A stretch of DNA of 64,000 nucleotides from Sympetrum striolatum (Eukaryota; Arthropoda; Insecta; Odonata; Libellulidae), in assembly GCA_947579665.1 (NCBI GenBank), contig OX388343.1, forward strand, positions 86,532,254 to 86,596,253. The letters run 5' to 3'. Positions 38,781-50,726 of the stretch are shown piece by piece (the stretch's first letter is position 1; every line of letters starts with the position of its first letter). A program made the translations under genes and the position numbers. The notes beneath the pieces were generated by a model. It was not told the origin of the DNA. It ran no database searches and saw only the letters and a program-made list of their open reading frames with translations.

Positions 38781-39611
38781 AATTACTAAATAAGTACGTA
38801 AGAGAAAAGCTAATTTTCATTCATTCTTGCTCGAGCAACGATTATGGATTAAATTGAAGAATTAAATTCTGAAAATTCTACCGTGGGTAAGCATTATTTT
38901 TAGCGTTTTAATAAACTTGCAGATCATTAACGGATTTCCTTTTGTATTTCAACAGAAAAAAACAGCTAAATTCTCAGGAAAACAGATCATGAAAGCGGAA
39001 GCTATAATTTTATTTGTTTACAAAAGGTAAATCAGATTAGGCTCATGATGAAGGCAAAAATGGCTTCACTCAGCTGAGACAACATTGACAAAAACGACCC
39101 CCAAAAAAGGGGACATTTCCTAAAAGGTAAAAGGGGGAAGCGTCTGTTCGAATATTTTTCCCTAAACTAATGGAGTCGACAAAGAGAAATGTGACGGGTG
39201 GTTATCCGGTTGTCATCGTGAGAGGTGAGTGAAAGGGAAATTATTGATGGAGCGAAATTGGCCGGAGTTCGCCACATGAAAAGAGATCTGCACTTTACGG
39301 TTGCTGGGACCATGTTAAATGGCAAAGGAGTACGTGGTCTCTTTGAGGTCAAAGCGTTTAAGCTAAATTGCGGACGGTGGTGTCACGGCTTTTAAGATAT
39401 GAAATTTCTGTCCATGTGCCATCAATTCCTTATCGATCTTACCTCGATGACGTAATCGAACTACGTTTTACATTTTTATGGGGGATTCGATAAATTAGTG
39501 AATTAAAAATTCTGAAATAAATACAAACTCATTCCTGATTGTAAATAAGTGAGGTAGTCATAGACACTTGCATGATTTTAATGGAAAAAAGAAACAAAAA
39601 AGTGTGAAGTA

Positions 39612-39688
39612 GTCGAAACTGGAACCCAATTCTCTCACTTATCCAGCTCTTGCTTTAACCAATTGAGTTAACTCGGACTGTAGTTATC
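39612..39688 (-). repeat. tRNA-like block, minus strand
   Basis: Minus strand: GAGTTAACTCAATTGGTTAA (A box/D-arm) and, about 40 nt later, GGGTTCCAGTTTCGA (B box with one mismatch to consensus). Stems do not complete a cloverleaf. A tRNA-derived SINE or tRNA pseudogene. Confidence 0.5.
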
Positions 39689-40199
39689 TTAAAGTTACTT
39701 TTCGCTCTTTTCTCTAACCTAAGAGAAATAATTAAAATCATTAGCGGATTCTTTCTATAACATTTAGACGCCTGATTTTTCTTACTTTTTAAAATATTTT
39801 CTGACAAATAACTAAACCTCCATTTTGATGATTGTCATCTAATAGGTCAATCCCATAGCGGATAATGATACTGTTACCATTGACTACATAAATTGAGGTA
39901 CACATAGTGATCTAGTGATACGGTTTTTGATACCAGCCGTGAAACTTGCTCACGCAGGAATAATTTTTTTTAGTTTAAATGTATAAACTAGAAATTTTAG
40001 CAAGTCATGATAAAAATAGGAGCCACTTTTTTAGAACCCTAACTAATTGGTTTCTTGTGAAATTGTAATAATGGATCATTAACTAACTTGGACGAATCGT
40101 AAGTAATTTCGTTGCAGCTGAAAGACAAATCAACTGCGGAACTAGATGAAGATACTTATTGAGACATGGACTCTTATTATTCCGTTCCGTGATTGAATT

Positions 40200-40740
40200 T
40201 TCTTCTAAATTCAATCATATAAGATTTTTTTATAATAAGAGCAAATGATTCTGCAAGTGACAAAACCTTATCCGTTTTCAAAGACTCCACCCACAATACA
40301 TGCCCTAATAATAACCCACAGTCCACGTCATCTCCTATATAATCCTCTTTACCCCCTAAATCCCTTTTCTCTAATCTCAAGAAAGATGCTTACTCTGGCG
40401 GTTGTCCTGAGAATCTTATGTTCCGATCACTCGCGACCTCTTCCTTTCCAATGCCTCCTAATACTCCGCCCTCTGCTACCAATTTTCCACCCTAAATCCC
40501 ACAAGCTGCTTCCTCGCACCCTTCCAACTTTCACCACTCCAACGCCTGTTCTATTGGTCCACCTGTATCCTTTACTCCCATCCGCCTCCTCCGAGGCCCT
40601 CCCCTTATCTTGTGGGGTTTCCCTGTTCGAGATTCAGCGTTCGCGCCAACCCTTCTCCTCGCCTTTACCCACCCACGTGCTCTACGCGAATCAGAATGCT
40701 TTTCACCTGGTTAGGAAGGAAATTAATAGGTCCTACTAGT
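40200..40740. other. Strand-asymmetric, pyrimidine-rich (plus) segment with ORFs, unrecognised
   Basis: The plus strand is strongly C+T-rich and the minus strand G+A-rich over about 450 bp, unlike both flanks. Plus (40245-40739) and minus (40177-40380) ORFs exist, but neither protein is recognisable; the plus ORF is Pro/Leu/Ser-rich as composition alone would give. An old mobile-element fragment read on the minus strand is possible. Confidence 0.3.
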
Positions 40741-41720
40741 AGTAGCAGTAGAGATTAGCGTAGACCAAGCCGTGACCATAATTCTACAGAAAAAGGAATA
40801 AGAAAGATAGCAATTTATAAGACAGTTTAGTGTATAGGAACAGCAAGAGTTGATTAATAAATCTCGCATCAAGTTCTTTAATAAAAGGATCGGGGGTGTT
40901 TTCTATACCCTAAAAATTTCACTGAACAAAAAATCGAAAATGAATGAAATATGTGAATTCAAAAAATATGCCAACCAAATGCTTAACGTTAATACGTAAA
41001 AAATCTACTATTTTGAAAAATTATCTCTGTTATTAGGCAAAGATTTTGCTGTTACGCCATAGAAACTAATAGGAAAGAATTAAATTAACTTCATTATTCA
41101 CTTATTAGGAGTAAATATTAGAAGAGATAAGCAGCAATGCTTCTCTTCCTTTGAATGTATTCGTATTATGTCTGCCATGATGAAAAAATGAGGATTGTTT
41201 CCTTACTTTCAGGATTGGATTAAAATATTCGCACTACATGGGATACAAAAATCATTTATGCTTCAATTTCCATAAAACTAAAATTAAAAAATATTCCAGT
41301 TTAGTTTTTATGGGTATCCGACAGAATAACATATAATCATATCGATGTCGATAACATGGAATCGGTATTGCCTATTTTCATTTTGAAAGAAATCGGAGTA
41401 ATAAATTGGTTGCTATCTTTGCTGCCTTAGAAGTTAGTGTGCTGCCGTAACAACATGTGAATGTTGTAACTCAGGATGGTTACCCTTTTCTGGTGAGGAC
41501 GGATGTAAATCACAAGTATTAATTATAGAAGTGGCTTAATTTTACAAAATATTTCCCGATAAACAGAACATTATTATTGTTACAAAGAATGAGATTACCA
41601 TAAAAACTCAAAACCTGACTGGTTAAATCAAAGTCATAAGTTTCGCCTTAATTTACACATTAACGAACGGTATTAATCGATTTGACCTAAGTTATTAAAG
41701 AACGGGTCTTAATATTTTCT

Positions 41721-41795
41721 AAAATAATAATAATAAATCGTCTTTATTTGGGCGAGATTGAGACTTAAAAGTCTCTTCTTCCATCTAACCCATCG
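41721..41795 (-). mobile_element. LINE/retroposon 3' end, GGTTAGATG family, copy 3
   Basis: On the minus strand: GGGTTAGATGGAAGAA, hairpin GAGACT-TTTA-AGTCTC, CAATCTCGCCC, AAATAAAGACG, then an ATT-repeat tail. Compared with the copy at 35809 the stem differs by compensatory changes (GGGACT/AGTCCC to GAGACT/AGTCTC). Confidence 0.7.
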
Positions 41796-42575
41796 TCATT
41801 AATTATAAAATAAGAAGTAGAAATAATTAGAAGAATTATGGATGTAAAAAACCTAAGAGATTCTTAGGAAAAAGAAATCCACTGCAGGAAAACACCCACA
41901 AGGAAGGGGGGTGTGAAAAACCTGCGCAAACCTACCAATAGTAATAGCTAAAAATAACACCTAAAATGTTAAATTTTCAACTTAAATAAAGAATAGAAAA
42001 GATGAATCATTTGTAGCAGTACACAATATGACTTATGATGTTTTGGAAAAACTTTTCACCTTTATGTATTAGAGAGTAATCATTAAAACAAACAAAAGTT
42101 TGGAACCATAAAATATACAGAAGGCTTCTGATTATCTGCTGATTAAGAAATACTTGGTCTTAATTGCTATGTCGTACATTTTGTCCCTGCAGTTTTTTAT
42201 AGTAATTTTTAATGATGAAATAAAAAATAATTAACTTCTCTTCTAAAACACTATAACTACCATATATCAAATATTAAATTTTACCTAAGTTAGCCTAAAT
42301 TCCCTGTGAAAATGTACAAGCACGGATGTATGAGTTGCTTTGGTCGCGAGGGGGTCGTTCACAAGGTTCACAAGCAACAAATTTCGCAAAATGTCTGTCT
42401 AGTTTATAAAATTTCACGTGACGTCGAATAAAAATAATATTTCAGATCAAATAAGAAATTTTATTTAATTTCTATTCTTATAAATTCCTATGAATTTATT
42501 TCTGGATTATATTTGCATTCACATGCATTTCCTACGAAAGAACTTGGTGTTTTCTGAAGTGGAACCAATGTTACC

Positions 42576-42607
42576 TTGGACTGTGACATCTGTACGTCAC
42601 AGTCCAA
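42576..42607. repeat. Perfect 12-bp inverted repeat
   Basis: TTGGACTGTGAC, an 8-nt spacer, then GTCACAGTCCAA. Perfect pairing in AT-rich surroundings. It could be a binding site for a dimeric factor, a hairpin, or a mobile-element footprint. Confidence 0.85.
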
Positions 42608-43423
42608 GAATCCTCACATAAATTCTCCAATTTCATATTTCCATCTCATCTGTAAGCGCGAGAAATTGATTTTCAAGAATATTTTCAGATCGTTTCTTAT
42701 GGAGTGTTACTGCCAACGGATAGCTAAATATATAGGCAACGGAGATTACTACAGATTACCTTCATTTCAGTAACAACAGAGCAAATAATTTGTCTGAGGT
42801 TAATTTTGGGAATAGAAATTTATTCTACTATTAAAGCAAGTATAACTACGAAATCAGAAATTAATCAGAATCGATAAAGACGCGATGCGAAATAATAATT
42901 CAAAGTTAATTTTTGCTTTATTTCTTTACTGTACTCGCAATTTTAATTTTAATTCTGTTACATAATTTTAAAAACTTTGAAACAATACAAATTATAAATC
43001 ACTTAAAAACTTGGTATATTAAAGCCGTGTGGCATGCCACGAAGAGTTATGCTGTCTAGCTAGGAACTGGAATTAAAGCCTCCTTATAAGGCGACATGAG
43101 GAGTCAAATATAGGTTGCGTCGGGTTTTACTTGCACTTGATTTTTGTCGTCTACTATTAGCTGATTTTTACTAGAAATATTTTAATGGAAATGTTTAAAA
43201 AAGATTTTATTAAATATTTGTATGAAATCTTTCTCTTACGAAATAAATTATTTTTTAAATTTTCTTAACATTTATAAGATAATATTTTTAAAAATATTTG
43301 GTAGAATATGGATACCATTCTTTATAGCATTCAACATTATACCATTAAAATTATATTTAATTCAAAATATATACACATGGTTTGCGTCATTTCTTAAAGG
43401 GTTCAGACTTTTCATTACCTTTC

Positions 43424-43467
43424 CTATGAAGTAATAACATTAATTTCCTATGAAGTAATAACAAATT
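43424..43467. repeat. Tandem duplication, 24-bp spacing
   Basis: TTTCCTATGAAGTAATAACA occurs twice with TTAA between the copies (about 43420 and 43444). A short local duplication. Confidence 0.8.
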
Positions 43468-43643
43468 CATATCAGATATATCATGACGAGATATATTCCA
43501 AGCTCCAATAATATCATGAGATTGAATAAATATTGCAATTTATAAGAAAGCGCATTCGGTACACACAGGAAATCATCTAAAGCACCGATATGAATCTTGT
43601 TAACACATTCCATACTTTGGAACTCAGGAACTCATATCTTATC

Positions 43644-43797
43644 TTTACGAAAGACAAAATACAGCAATAACGTTTCCACAAAAACCGAATTCCTATTTTA
43701 TTAACTTAGAACTCATATGTTTATTTTGCTAAGTTAATAAAATAGGAATCAGTTTCTTGTAAGAAATGTTCTTCCTGTTTTTTGTCTTTCGTTAGGG
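43644..43797. repeat. Long foldback element, about 67-bp arms
   Basis: The inner arms 43689-43709 and 43729-43749 are perfect 21-bp inverted repeats (ATTCCTATTTTATTAACTTA then G). Pairing continues outward imperfectly to CGAAAGACAAAA near 43651 and its complement near 43781. The loop is 19 nt. The whole forms a hairpin of about 150 nt. A foldback or MITE relic, or a transcribed hairpin, is possible. Confidence 0.8.
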
Positions 43798-44339
43798 AAT
43801 GTCACAAAATTATTCGCCAGTCCGTGGATTTTATCTCATATTTAGTATTTTTATGGATGTTTCTTTCCGACTGTTGTGTTTCAACTGTTAACAATAGTTA
43901 ACTTATTCTTAAATGGTTAAAAATCACTGATTCTCAACCGGGAGTGTTCAAGGATTGTTCTGAAGTAACTCCACGAATACTTTTTCTTGGATATGGAAAA
44001 TTTAAGAACCCGACACGTAGTAACCGAAATCTGATTTGAAAATAAAGGCGAACCAGGTATTGATTTTAATCATCGTAATATCACAAAAGAAAATTCTTTT
44101 AATCATCGGCGAAAAAATCTTCATCTTTCTCCTTATCCAGGCACCGTTCATCTGCTAATACCCCTCTCCGGCGGAAAATTAATACATTCGAAATAAAAAT
44201 GAATGGACGAGGTCTTTGTGATCGAACGACCTTTTCGGGAACAGCGTTAAACCCTACAAAGAGATGTAAAGAGTTGGAATGGAGAGAAAGAATGAATGAC
44301 CTTGACACGTTACACACAAAAGGTTAATCTGGGTCTCCT

Positions 44340-44940
44340 TCCGCCTTCTTTGGCAAATCAACTCTCATCTCATGCGCTCCTATTTACCGCCCCCAGCACG
44401 CGATAACCTCAAACCTTATGGGTTAAGATGGGATTGGAGTTTTTCGGTGGCTTCCCATCTTTCTCAACATTCATCTCTTTGCCCTTGCATCCAAGACTCC
44501 GACCCAAACCCTTCAATACCTTTTATGTATTCTTCTTTTTGCATGCAGCCTCGCCAGACCTTGATACATACCGTCCTCGGTCACCGTTGGTAATTCGTGA
44601 GCTACACCTACTGAATCCCTTAGTCTTTCCCAAACGTTCTCCAACGCTCCAACGCTGATCAATCAGGATATTACGCTTAACGAAATAACGAAGATAATCT
44701 TGGATAGGCAATTTCCCGCCACATGAAATTTTCAATTATTTAAACTACAAATACAATTAACGAGATGTTAGACGATAACGAAATGTGAGACAAGTAGGGG
44801 ATCGCCTGGTACGGTGATGTACGGTGGGGACTTCGTGGGGCCCCGTGGCATCTGCAGTATCCGTGAAGGCCTATCAGGAACCGTGAAAAATCTTGCATGG
44901 CACAATAAGATAAGTCATGCAGATACTGTTTCAAGTTTAT
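44340..44940. other. GC-richer segment with ORFs on both strands, unrecognised
   Basis: Composition rises compared with the flanks, and several short ORFs overlap on both strands (plus 44372-44593 and 44428-44658; minus 44523-44735 and 44740-44934). None shows a known domain or splice context. Possibly a decayed mobile element read on the minus strand, since a LINE-like 3' end follows at 45 kb on the plus strand. Confidence 0.25.
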
Positions 44941-44989
44941 TTTATTTTTATTTAAAATGCATATTTAACTTATAGCTAATTCACAGATG

Positions 44990-45200
44990 TGTGTGTTTTT
45001 ATAATAATTCATATATGTATCGTATATTTATAATTTTGTATATATTTATTGTTTTATGTATGCATTTTTATATTGTATGTAGTTGGGTTAATTGTATCGA
45101 TGCATAGAAATATTTTTTAAATTAATTTTTATGTAAGTTAACGTCGCCACTTGTCCTCGCGGCTTACCGCAGCGGTATTGTGAAATAATAAATTTAACTT
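44990..45200 (+). mobile_element. Probable LINE 3' UTR and 3' end
   Basis: A T-rich tract leads into CGCCACTTGTCCTCGCGGCT and TACCGCAGCGG, which can form a GCGG/CCGC hairpin, followed by TATTGTGAAATAATAAATTT. This order is the one seen at other LINE 3' ends in the window. No coding sequence was recognised upstream. Confidence 0.4.
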
Positions 45201-46166
45201 GCCTAAAATCCTAACTGCAAGACACTTTTTCAGAGCAAAGCAAAGATTAAAACTTTTCAATTTAATTCTGGAGTGACTCAAACAATTTTAAATTATACAT
45301 TAACGCATGATTTAAGCAGTTAAGTGCCTATAGAGTAGTTATTTTGACAATATTCTCAGAAATTGTCTACTTGTGCTATTAGATACTTTATGAGATTTAT
45401 TTTGAAAGCAGAAACGGTAAGGCTGAAATATTTCTAAATGTTTACCATTCATTTCCTCTACTTACGTTGGTCGTGAATGAAATTATTATATTTAAAGTCC
45501 ACATCACTCACGAAACTAAATTATTGCATCACGAATAACAAATCACCAAGTAGGTAAGGCGCGCATTTTTCTCTAAAAAATCAGTTTTAGAACGAATCCC
45601 AAATACCTAAGGGTTTAATACTAGAAAATATGAATGATGAAGCAGATATATATCTTGAAAGAGTCATGAGATTATTCTTGATTTTAATACTGATGATGGA
45701 ACCAAGGGTGACAACGAGAATAGTAAAGTTGAATTTACTTTATAAAATTCAGTGGCGATAGTCAAAGTAGTAAACACTTTTGAATGTATTCCATAAATAG
45801 ATGGATTAATCCGCAGAACCAAACAGAAATTTGCTTTTTTTTTCAGAAATGAACATTTTCCTCCCCACATCTCCTGGAAAACTGTTAGTTACGGACTAAG
45901 GGGACGGAGACAAGACCCCAATTCCAGCTCACAAACCGCAATTCCGACTGGTGCCCCATCAAACTCTTCCTTGCACACAGAAAACCCTAACGTAGAATAT
46001 CTGTCTTGATTCCTTTTTTATATCCGTATATTTCAAATGTAGTCTCCTTGCGCTCTCTCCATTTCCTCGTTAATCTTTATCCTTAGTTTCCGATATCTGG
46101 AGGAAAAAGAGAGACCAATGTAGTTTCAATTCGAATAAAATTTGTTAAGTCATGCAATACAATCAT

Positions 46167-46205
46167 ATATACTATCATATAATCCTAGATTACATGATAG
46201 TATAT
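46167..46205. repeat. Hairpin with 18-bp arms, one mismatch
   Basis: Arms 46167-46184 (ATATACTATCATATAATC) and 46188-46205 are complementary except at one position, with a 3-nt loop. A compact AT-rich cruciform candidate. Confidence 0.8.
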
Positions 46206-47504
46206 TTTTATTACAAAAAGCGCCTTCTACTAATTAACTTTACTGGTAATATGTATGCATATGAAGGAAAATACAAAGCTCTAAAGTTGGTCCTAAAAGG
46301 GAATCACTTCATGAAAGTCCATAAGTAATTTCTTGAAACAAATTATGACTGAGGAAGATTGCTAAGGCTAATGATGAAATAATGAAGTTCATTTCATTAC
46401 TCTAAATTCCGGTTTCATTTATAAAAGTTAGTTGAACCTGAATATTAATTTAATTTCCTTGTCGCCTTCTCATTTTGTTCACAAAGTAGATAACTTAATA
46501 AAGAAGATAGGTAGTAATATTAATGATTTATTATCTCTACATCTCCACTCAAATTATTTCACTGTTATATCTTATCAAAAAACACAGAACGATAACTTCT
46601 ATATATCGCGCTCGATTTCGAACAACAGTCTCTTCCATCCAAAGATGATTAGTACATATCATATTATGAAAAATTATAATTCGGATAGTTTATAGTTACA
46701 ATGGACGTAATGTATGGATGTACAGTCTAAGTAGACCACGAGTTTGACTTTGTTCACTAAGATTTTACATTTTACTCTACAAAATAAGGATTTTTGTTCT
46801 ATATCTTGCCTCAATCATTTCCAATGAAAATCAACGTGAAGTTCTGCTAAAACTACGGAACAAAGTTGTATTAAGGTTAAAATATGATTTAAATATTCTC
46901 GCAGTATAACTTATTCGTGTATTATCAAACCTTAACTTTTTTTGAGTCTTTATTGTAATGAATACAATCTTTCTTGACGACAGAAAACAAGAAAAATTAA
47001 TCCTCCTTCGGGAAGAATGGTATCTTACTTTAAAGATAAATCGGAAAATATTTTCTTAAACTTTTTCTATGTTGACAAAAATATAACTAGAAATTAATAT
47101 CATGAACATGTCATTTTTCTTACTAAGTCCATTGAATAATAAACAAGCGGAAAGTCGAAGGTTGTTAGTTGAAGCTCGAGAGATAAGTCTTTAAGTTACG
47201 AAAACAAATGAGGCTTTAGACTTACCTAAATGAAACGATATATTTATTTGTACCATACCATCATTCTCAGCAAACCATCAAGATGAAATTAAACGATTGA
47301 ACATCTTCATCTTTGCTAAAACAATCAAAATTGGACATTTTTAAGAAACAGAAAAAAATCATGAAAAATTAATTCCATTCTTTCGCTAATTTCTTTAAAA
47401 TGTAAAACAAAATATGAAAAAAGAGTTGATCGAGGAAGCCACTTGGTTCAACTCTATTATCATAATAACGATAGAAATAAATAAGTTGAAATTTTACAAA
47501 ATTT

Positions 47505-47545
47505 CTTTATTGTGGCCGGTTTCAACTACTTATAGTCATCATCAT
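47505..47545 (-). repeat. Conserved-looking TGATGA...GAAAC motif, repeat fragment
   Basis: On the minus strand, ATGATGATGACTATAAGTAG then TTGAAACCGGCCACAATAAA. A GACTA/TAGTT stem separates TGATGA and GAAAC boxes, the spacing used by hammerhead ribozyme cores. The stem that would close a hammerhead (complement of CCGGCCACAATAAAG) is absent upstream. It is therefore a fragment or merely resembles one. A related arrangement lies at 59818-59938. Confidence 0.35.
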
Positions 47546-47549
47546 ACCT

Positions 47550-49050
47550 AAACTTCGTTATTTATATCATTATTACAAAAAAGAAAATATTTTTATTTTC
47601 TAAGGCCCAACCAAAACCACGAAATCATTTTTGGGATTTGCTGTAATTTCAATGATGGAGTTGTGGATTCCGACTTCGTATTAGAATCATGGATTTGGAG
47701 TTATTACGGAATAATTCCTTTCTGATAGTCATTTTTCTATTAATTCTGAAGTTTCATTTAAATAAGACTGTTTCATTGAAGAGAATCTAAAATTATCTCA
47801 GCTGGAGGGCAACTGGAATGAATGCGAAACCTAAAGAGAAAAGCAAAGCGAAAGAGTCGTTTGAAAAGAATATAAGAAGACCGCTTTCCTTCGCCACGTG
47901 AAAGACACTAATATTAATTATGTGTTGTGGAGTAGTTTCTAGATTTAAAATAATACAAGGAATAGAAAAACTTTGAATCTCATTATGATAGCTGAATCCG
48001 AAGCAAGAGAACACGTAAAGAGTGAATCTTGAAAAACAGAAAAAGTAATGATTGAGGATTTGAAAATTGATTGATAAAATTAAAAGGATAAAGGGAATAA
48101 ATTATTTTTTTTGGATTTAGATATTAGCCCTCATGCAATGAACATAATGTGTGACAAGTGTTAGCAATGGATACATTTAGATGTAACAAGATTTTACAGT
48201 TAAGTAAGTGCTAAAACTAACTTTCTGTGAGGGTTTTATCACCTGCAATAAAGATATAGAGTGTTGTGAAATTAAATTAAGGCAGTTGCAAACAATACTG
48301 GGGATATCCTTTCTAGGCATAGCTTCCCTTCTCGAGAAATACTTAATGCTACTCTTTCTTTGGAATAATTACGGCTGTATATTTTTGGGTGCTGATATAT
48401 ATGAACAATTTTCGTTACTTCGCACGTGATGAAAACTGGCAAATACTCTACCTCTCATCCCATTCTCATCTCATTTTACACTTACCTTAATGAATAATTT
48501 CGACTGCGAAAAGGCACGTTAATTTATTTATTATCTAAGATAAATAAGCACTTGAAAATTTAGTAAAGATCGGCAGAACTATTTTACGAATAATAATGGG
48601 AACAACTCTGACGAAATTGGCGGGGATGGGAATATTACTTTGATAATTTTAATCTTAGGCCCGAGGATTATATTTTGGCATTTCACTTTATCGACTCGAG
48701 AAAATGTCTTTGAGAAGAATTTTCTTCCTGGAATTCGGTGTTTCCGAGAGAGGTATCTTAGAATCGAACGAGTTCCCGGAGCTTAAACCGAAGCAATTGG
48801 TAACCATTGTAGATCCATCCGCTGACAATATCCCATGGATGGATGTTTCTTGTAGGAAATTTCGGATTGGCATATCTGTCAGCGCAATGAACTGGTAGTC
48901 ATCCACGTTAAGCGGATGGAGAGAGGGAAAGGGTACTCCGTGACATTTTTAAGGATCCAGAATCGGAGAGGGGAGGAAGGAGTATTGCATGGAAAGGAGC
49001 CCTTATAAGGGTGCGGGAAATGGGAAGTAAGTAGGGTTTCTCGGACGTGA
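47550..49050. other. No gene recognised
   Basis: Several overlapping short ORFs (for example minus 47793-48014, plus 48208-48429, and both strands at 48688-48906) show no known motif. The stretch 48660-49059 lies on the internal side of the LTR at 49.08-49.51 kb and would be the start of that element's internal region, but no gag-like domain is recognisable. Confidence 0.4.
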
Positions 49051-49059
49051 GCGGGATGG

Positions 49060-49077
49060 ATCCCACTTCCGACACCA
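49060..49077 (-). promoter_or_regulatory. Primer-binding site, complementary to a tRNA-Leu 3' end
   Basis: The plus strand reads ATCCCACTTCCGACACCA, which matches the 3' terminus (with CCA) of leucine tRNAs to within one base as I recall them. On the minus strand it is therefore a minus-strand-synthesis primer site, two bases downstream of the LTR end. Confidence 0.6.
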
Positions 49078-49079
49078 AA

Positions 49080-49510
49080 TGTAAGTTCGCCAGTATGGCC
49101 GGCAGGGGATCCGCTCAGGGAGCAGCAGGAAGCAGAGGAGAAAAGTCAATGGCTCCTGTCTCAGCGTCTTTATTCCAATCACTGCCCCCCCCCCATTTCA
49201 TGCTCCCATCTCTTTTTATATGTTTATCGGAGGAAGTTGCACCAGAGCTTAACCGGAGGTGGTGGAACTTGCGAGTTCGGCGTTTCCCATGCTAGTCAGC
49301 AGAGACATCATTTTGAGAAACGTCTACTCGCGGAAATTCGGTCGTCGGCTTCGACCAGAGTCAATGCCACGCGCACGTGGACTCTCCCAAAGCCAGCGAA
49401 TTGCTTACCAAGGAATTCACCGGCTCGCGGAGTTGAGGCTCCTTAAGAGCCTAACTGCTGCGTGGGTGAATTCCTGTTTCCAGCCAGCTCTGGATATTCC
49501 TCTTTTTACA
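49080..49510 (-). mobile_element. Long terminal repeat of an LTR retrotransposon (minus strand, 5' LTR or near-solo)
   Basis: This 431-bp GC-richer block begins TGTAAG and ends TTTACA on the plus strand, giving TGTAA...TTACA termini on either strand. Read on the minus strand the order is right for an LTR: a TATAAAAA box (49213-49220), AATAAA 40 bp further (49169-49174), then the LTR end and a tRNA-Leu-type primer site (49060-49077). A run of ten or more C residues lies at about 49186. No gag-pol ORF follows below 49060, so the element is truncated or its internal region is highly decayed. The two plus-strand ORFs here are shadows. Confidence 0.65.
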
Positions 49511-49619
49511 TTACTTTCTTCAGAGAAGTCATTCCGGTTTTGATGAATTAATATGTTTGCGGTATTATAAAGAAGCATACAGTAGAAGTCCGTAATTGCG
49601 AGTTACGTTACGAGAGCTG

Positions 49620-49700
49620 CGTTATAGCGAGTGATTTTTGGAGGTTACGTCCATTATAACGAGTGGTCATTTCTGAAGTATCGTTATAACGAGTGCCACG
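49620..49700. repeat. Subterminal TTATAACGAGTG repeats
   Basis: Three near copies of (G)TTATARCGAGTG occur in the left arm of the pogo-like element, each resembling the TIR's own GTTATAGC segment. They probably served as transposase binding sites. Confidence 0.6.
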
Positions 49701-50726
49701 AGTGCAATACTCGTCTTACAGGAGGCATATCTCGGAATCGTCAATTGGCATAAAAATATTAAATGTTAAAATTATCGTCACCTAATTCATGCAATTGTTT
49801 TCCCCCTTTCTCGCGACTCAGTCATTGCTTATGAAGTGTGTGAATGAAAAATATCTCGAGAAAGCAATTTGATGTGAATTAAGATTATCTAAAGACACAC
49901 CATTATTTTTCGACGATTATTGAGCTATAATTTTCCGCATTTTATATTAGCGGACGCAGTTTCGTTATGATGTATTAATCAATAAAATTATGTGCTAACT
50001 CGAAAATAACACTCCATCGTAAGAAATGGGCACCGCGAAATTCGAGTGTCGGGCATTGAAAAATCATTTGCCCGCTAATGTAATGCGCCCCTTAAGATAT
50101 GCGGTCGCGCCAGTCGCTGCACCTTATACGTCTGTACTATACAGGCATACGCTAATATATGCGTATGTTTATACACGTATACACTGTGTACAAAATTTCG
50201 GTTGTCGTCTACGCCGAAAGTCCTACGTAAGTGCCAATTCAAAATCGTTCATTTAAAAAATTTTAGGCGTGGCTAATTTCCTTTCAACTAAAAACTATCG
50301 ACCTACAGTTTCGTAATCAGTGCAAAGATCGATACAGTACAAACACATGTATAGAGTCCAAACATCGATAGCGGATTGGTGGGACGTTTGAAGAGTTATA
50401 TGGAACCAGAATGAGCCTAGGATGCGGCCCCACGCTACGGGACATGCCGACGAGTAGTATTGTACCCGAATCTAATGTCCCGTCGTTTCTATCGCGTACC
50501 CTAATTTTTGAGGCGAAAAAAAGACCCAGAAGGTTGCGCGTTACTTTCGAGTAAATTCAGTATTTTTGACGCTAACGTACTTTTTTTACGCATTATGAAG
50601 CATTAGCCTCTGATACTTCCGGTTTTGGTACGGTATACACGCGGTATTGTGAGCACTCCGTTTTTTCTTTATTTACACGATTTTGCAACATTGGTTGTTA
50701 AATATAGATTAATTATTGATCACATA

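Noticed and set aside
49047..49543. Plus-strand ORFs over the GC-richer block at 49 kb
   Set aside because: The block is explained by a minus-strand LTR and primer-binding site; the ORFs show no domain.
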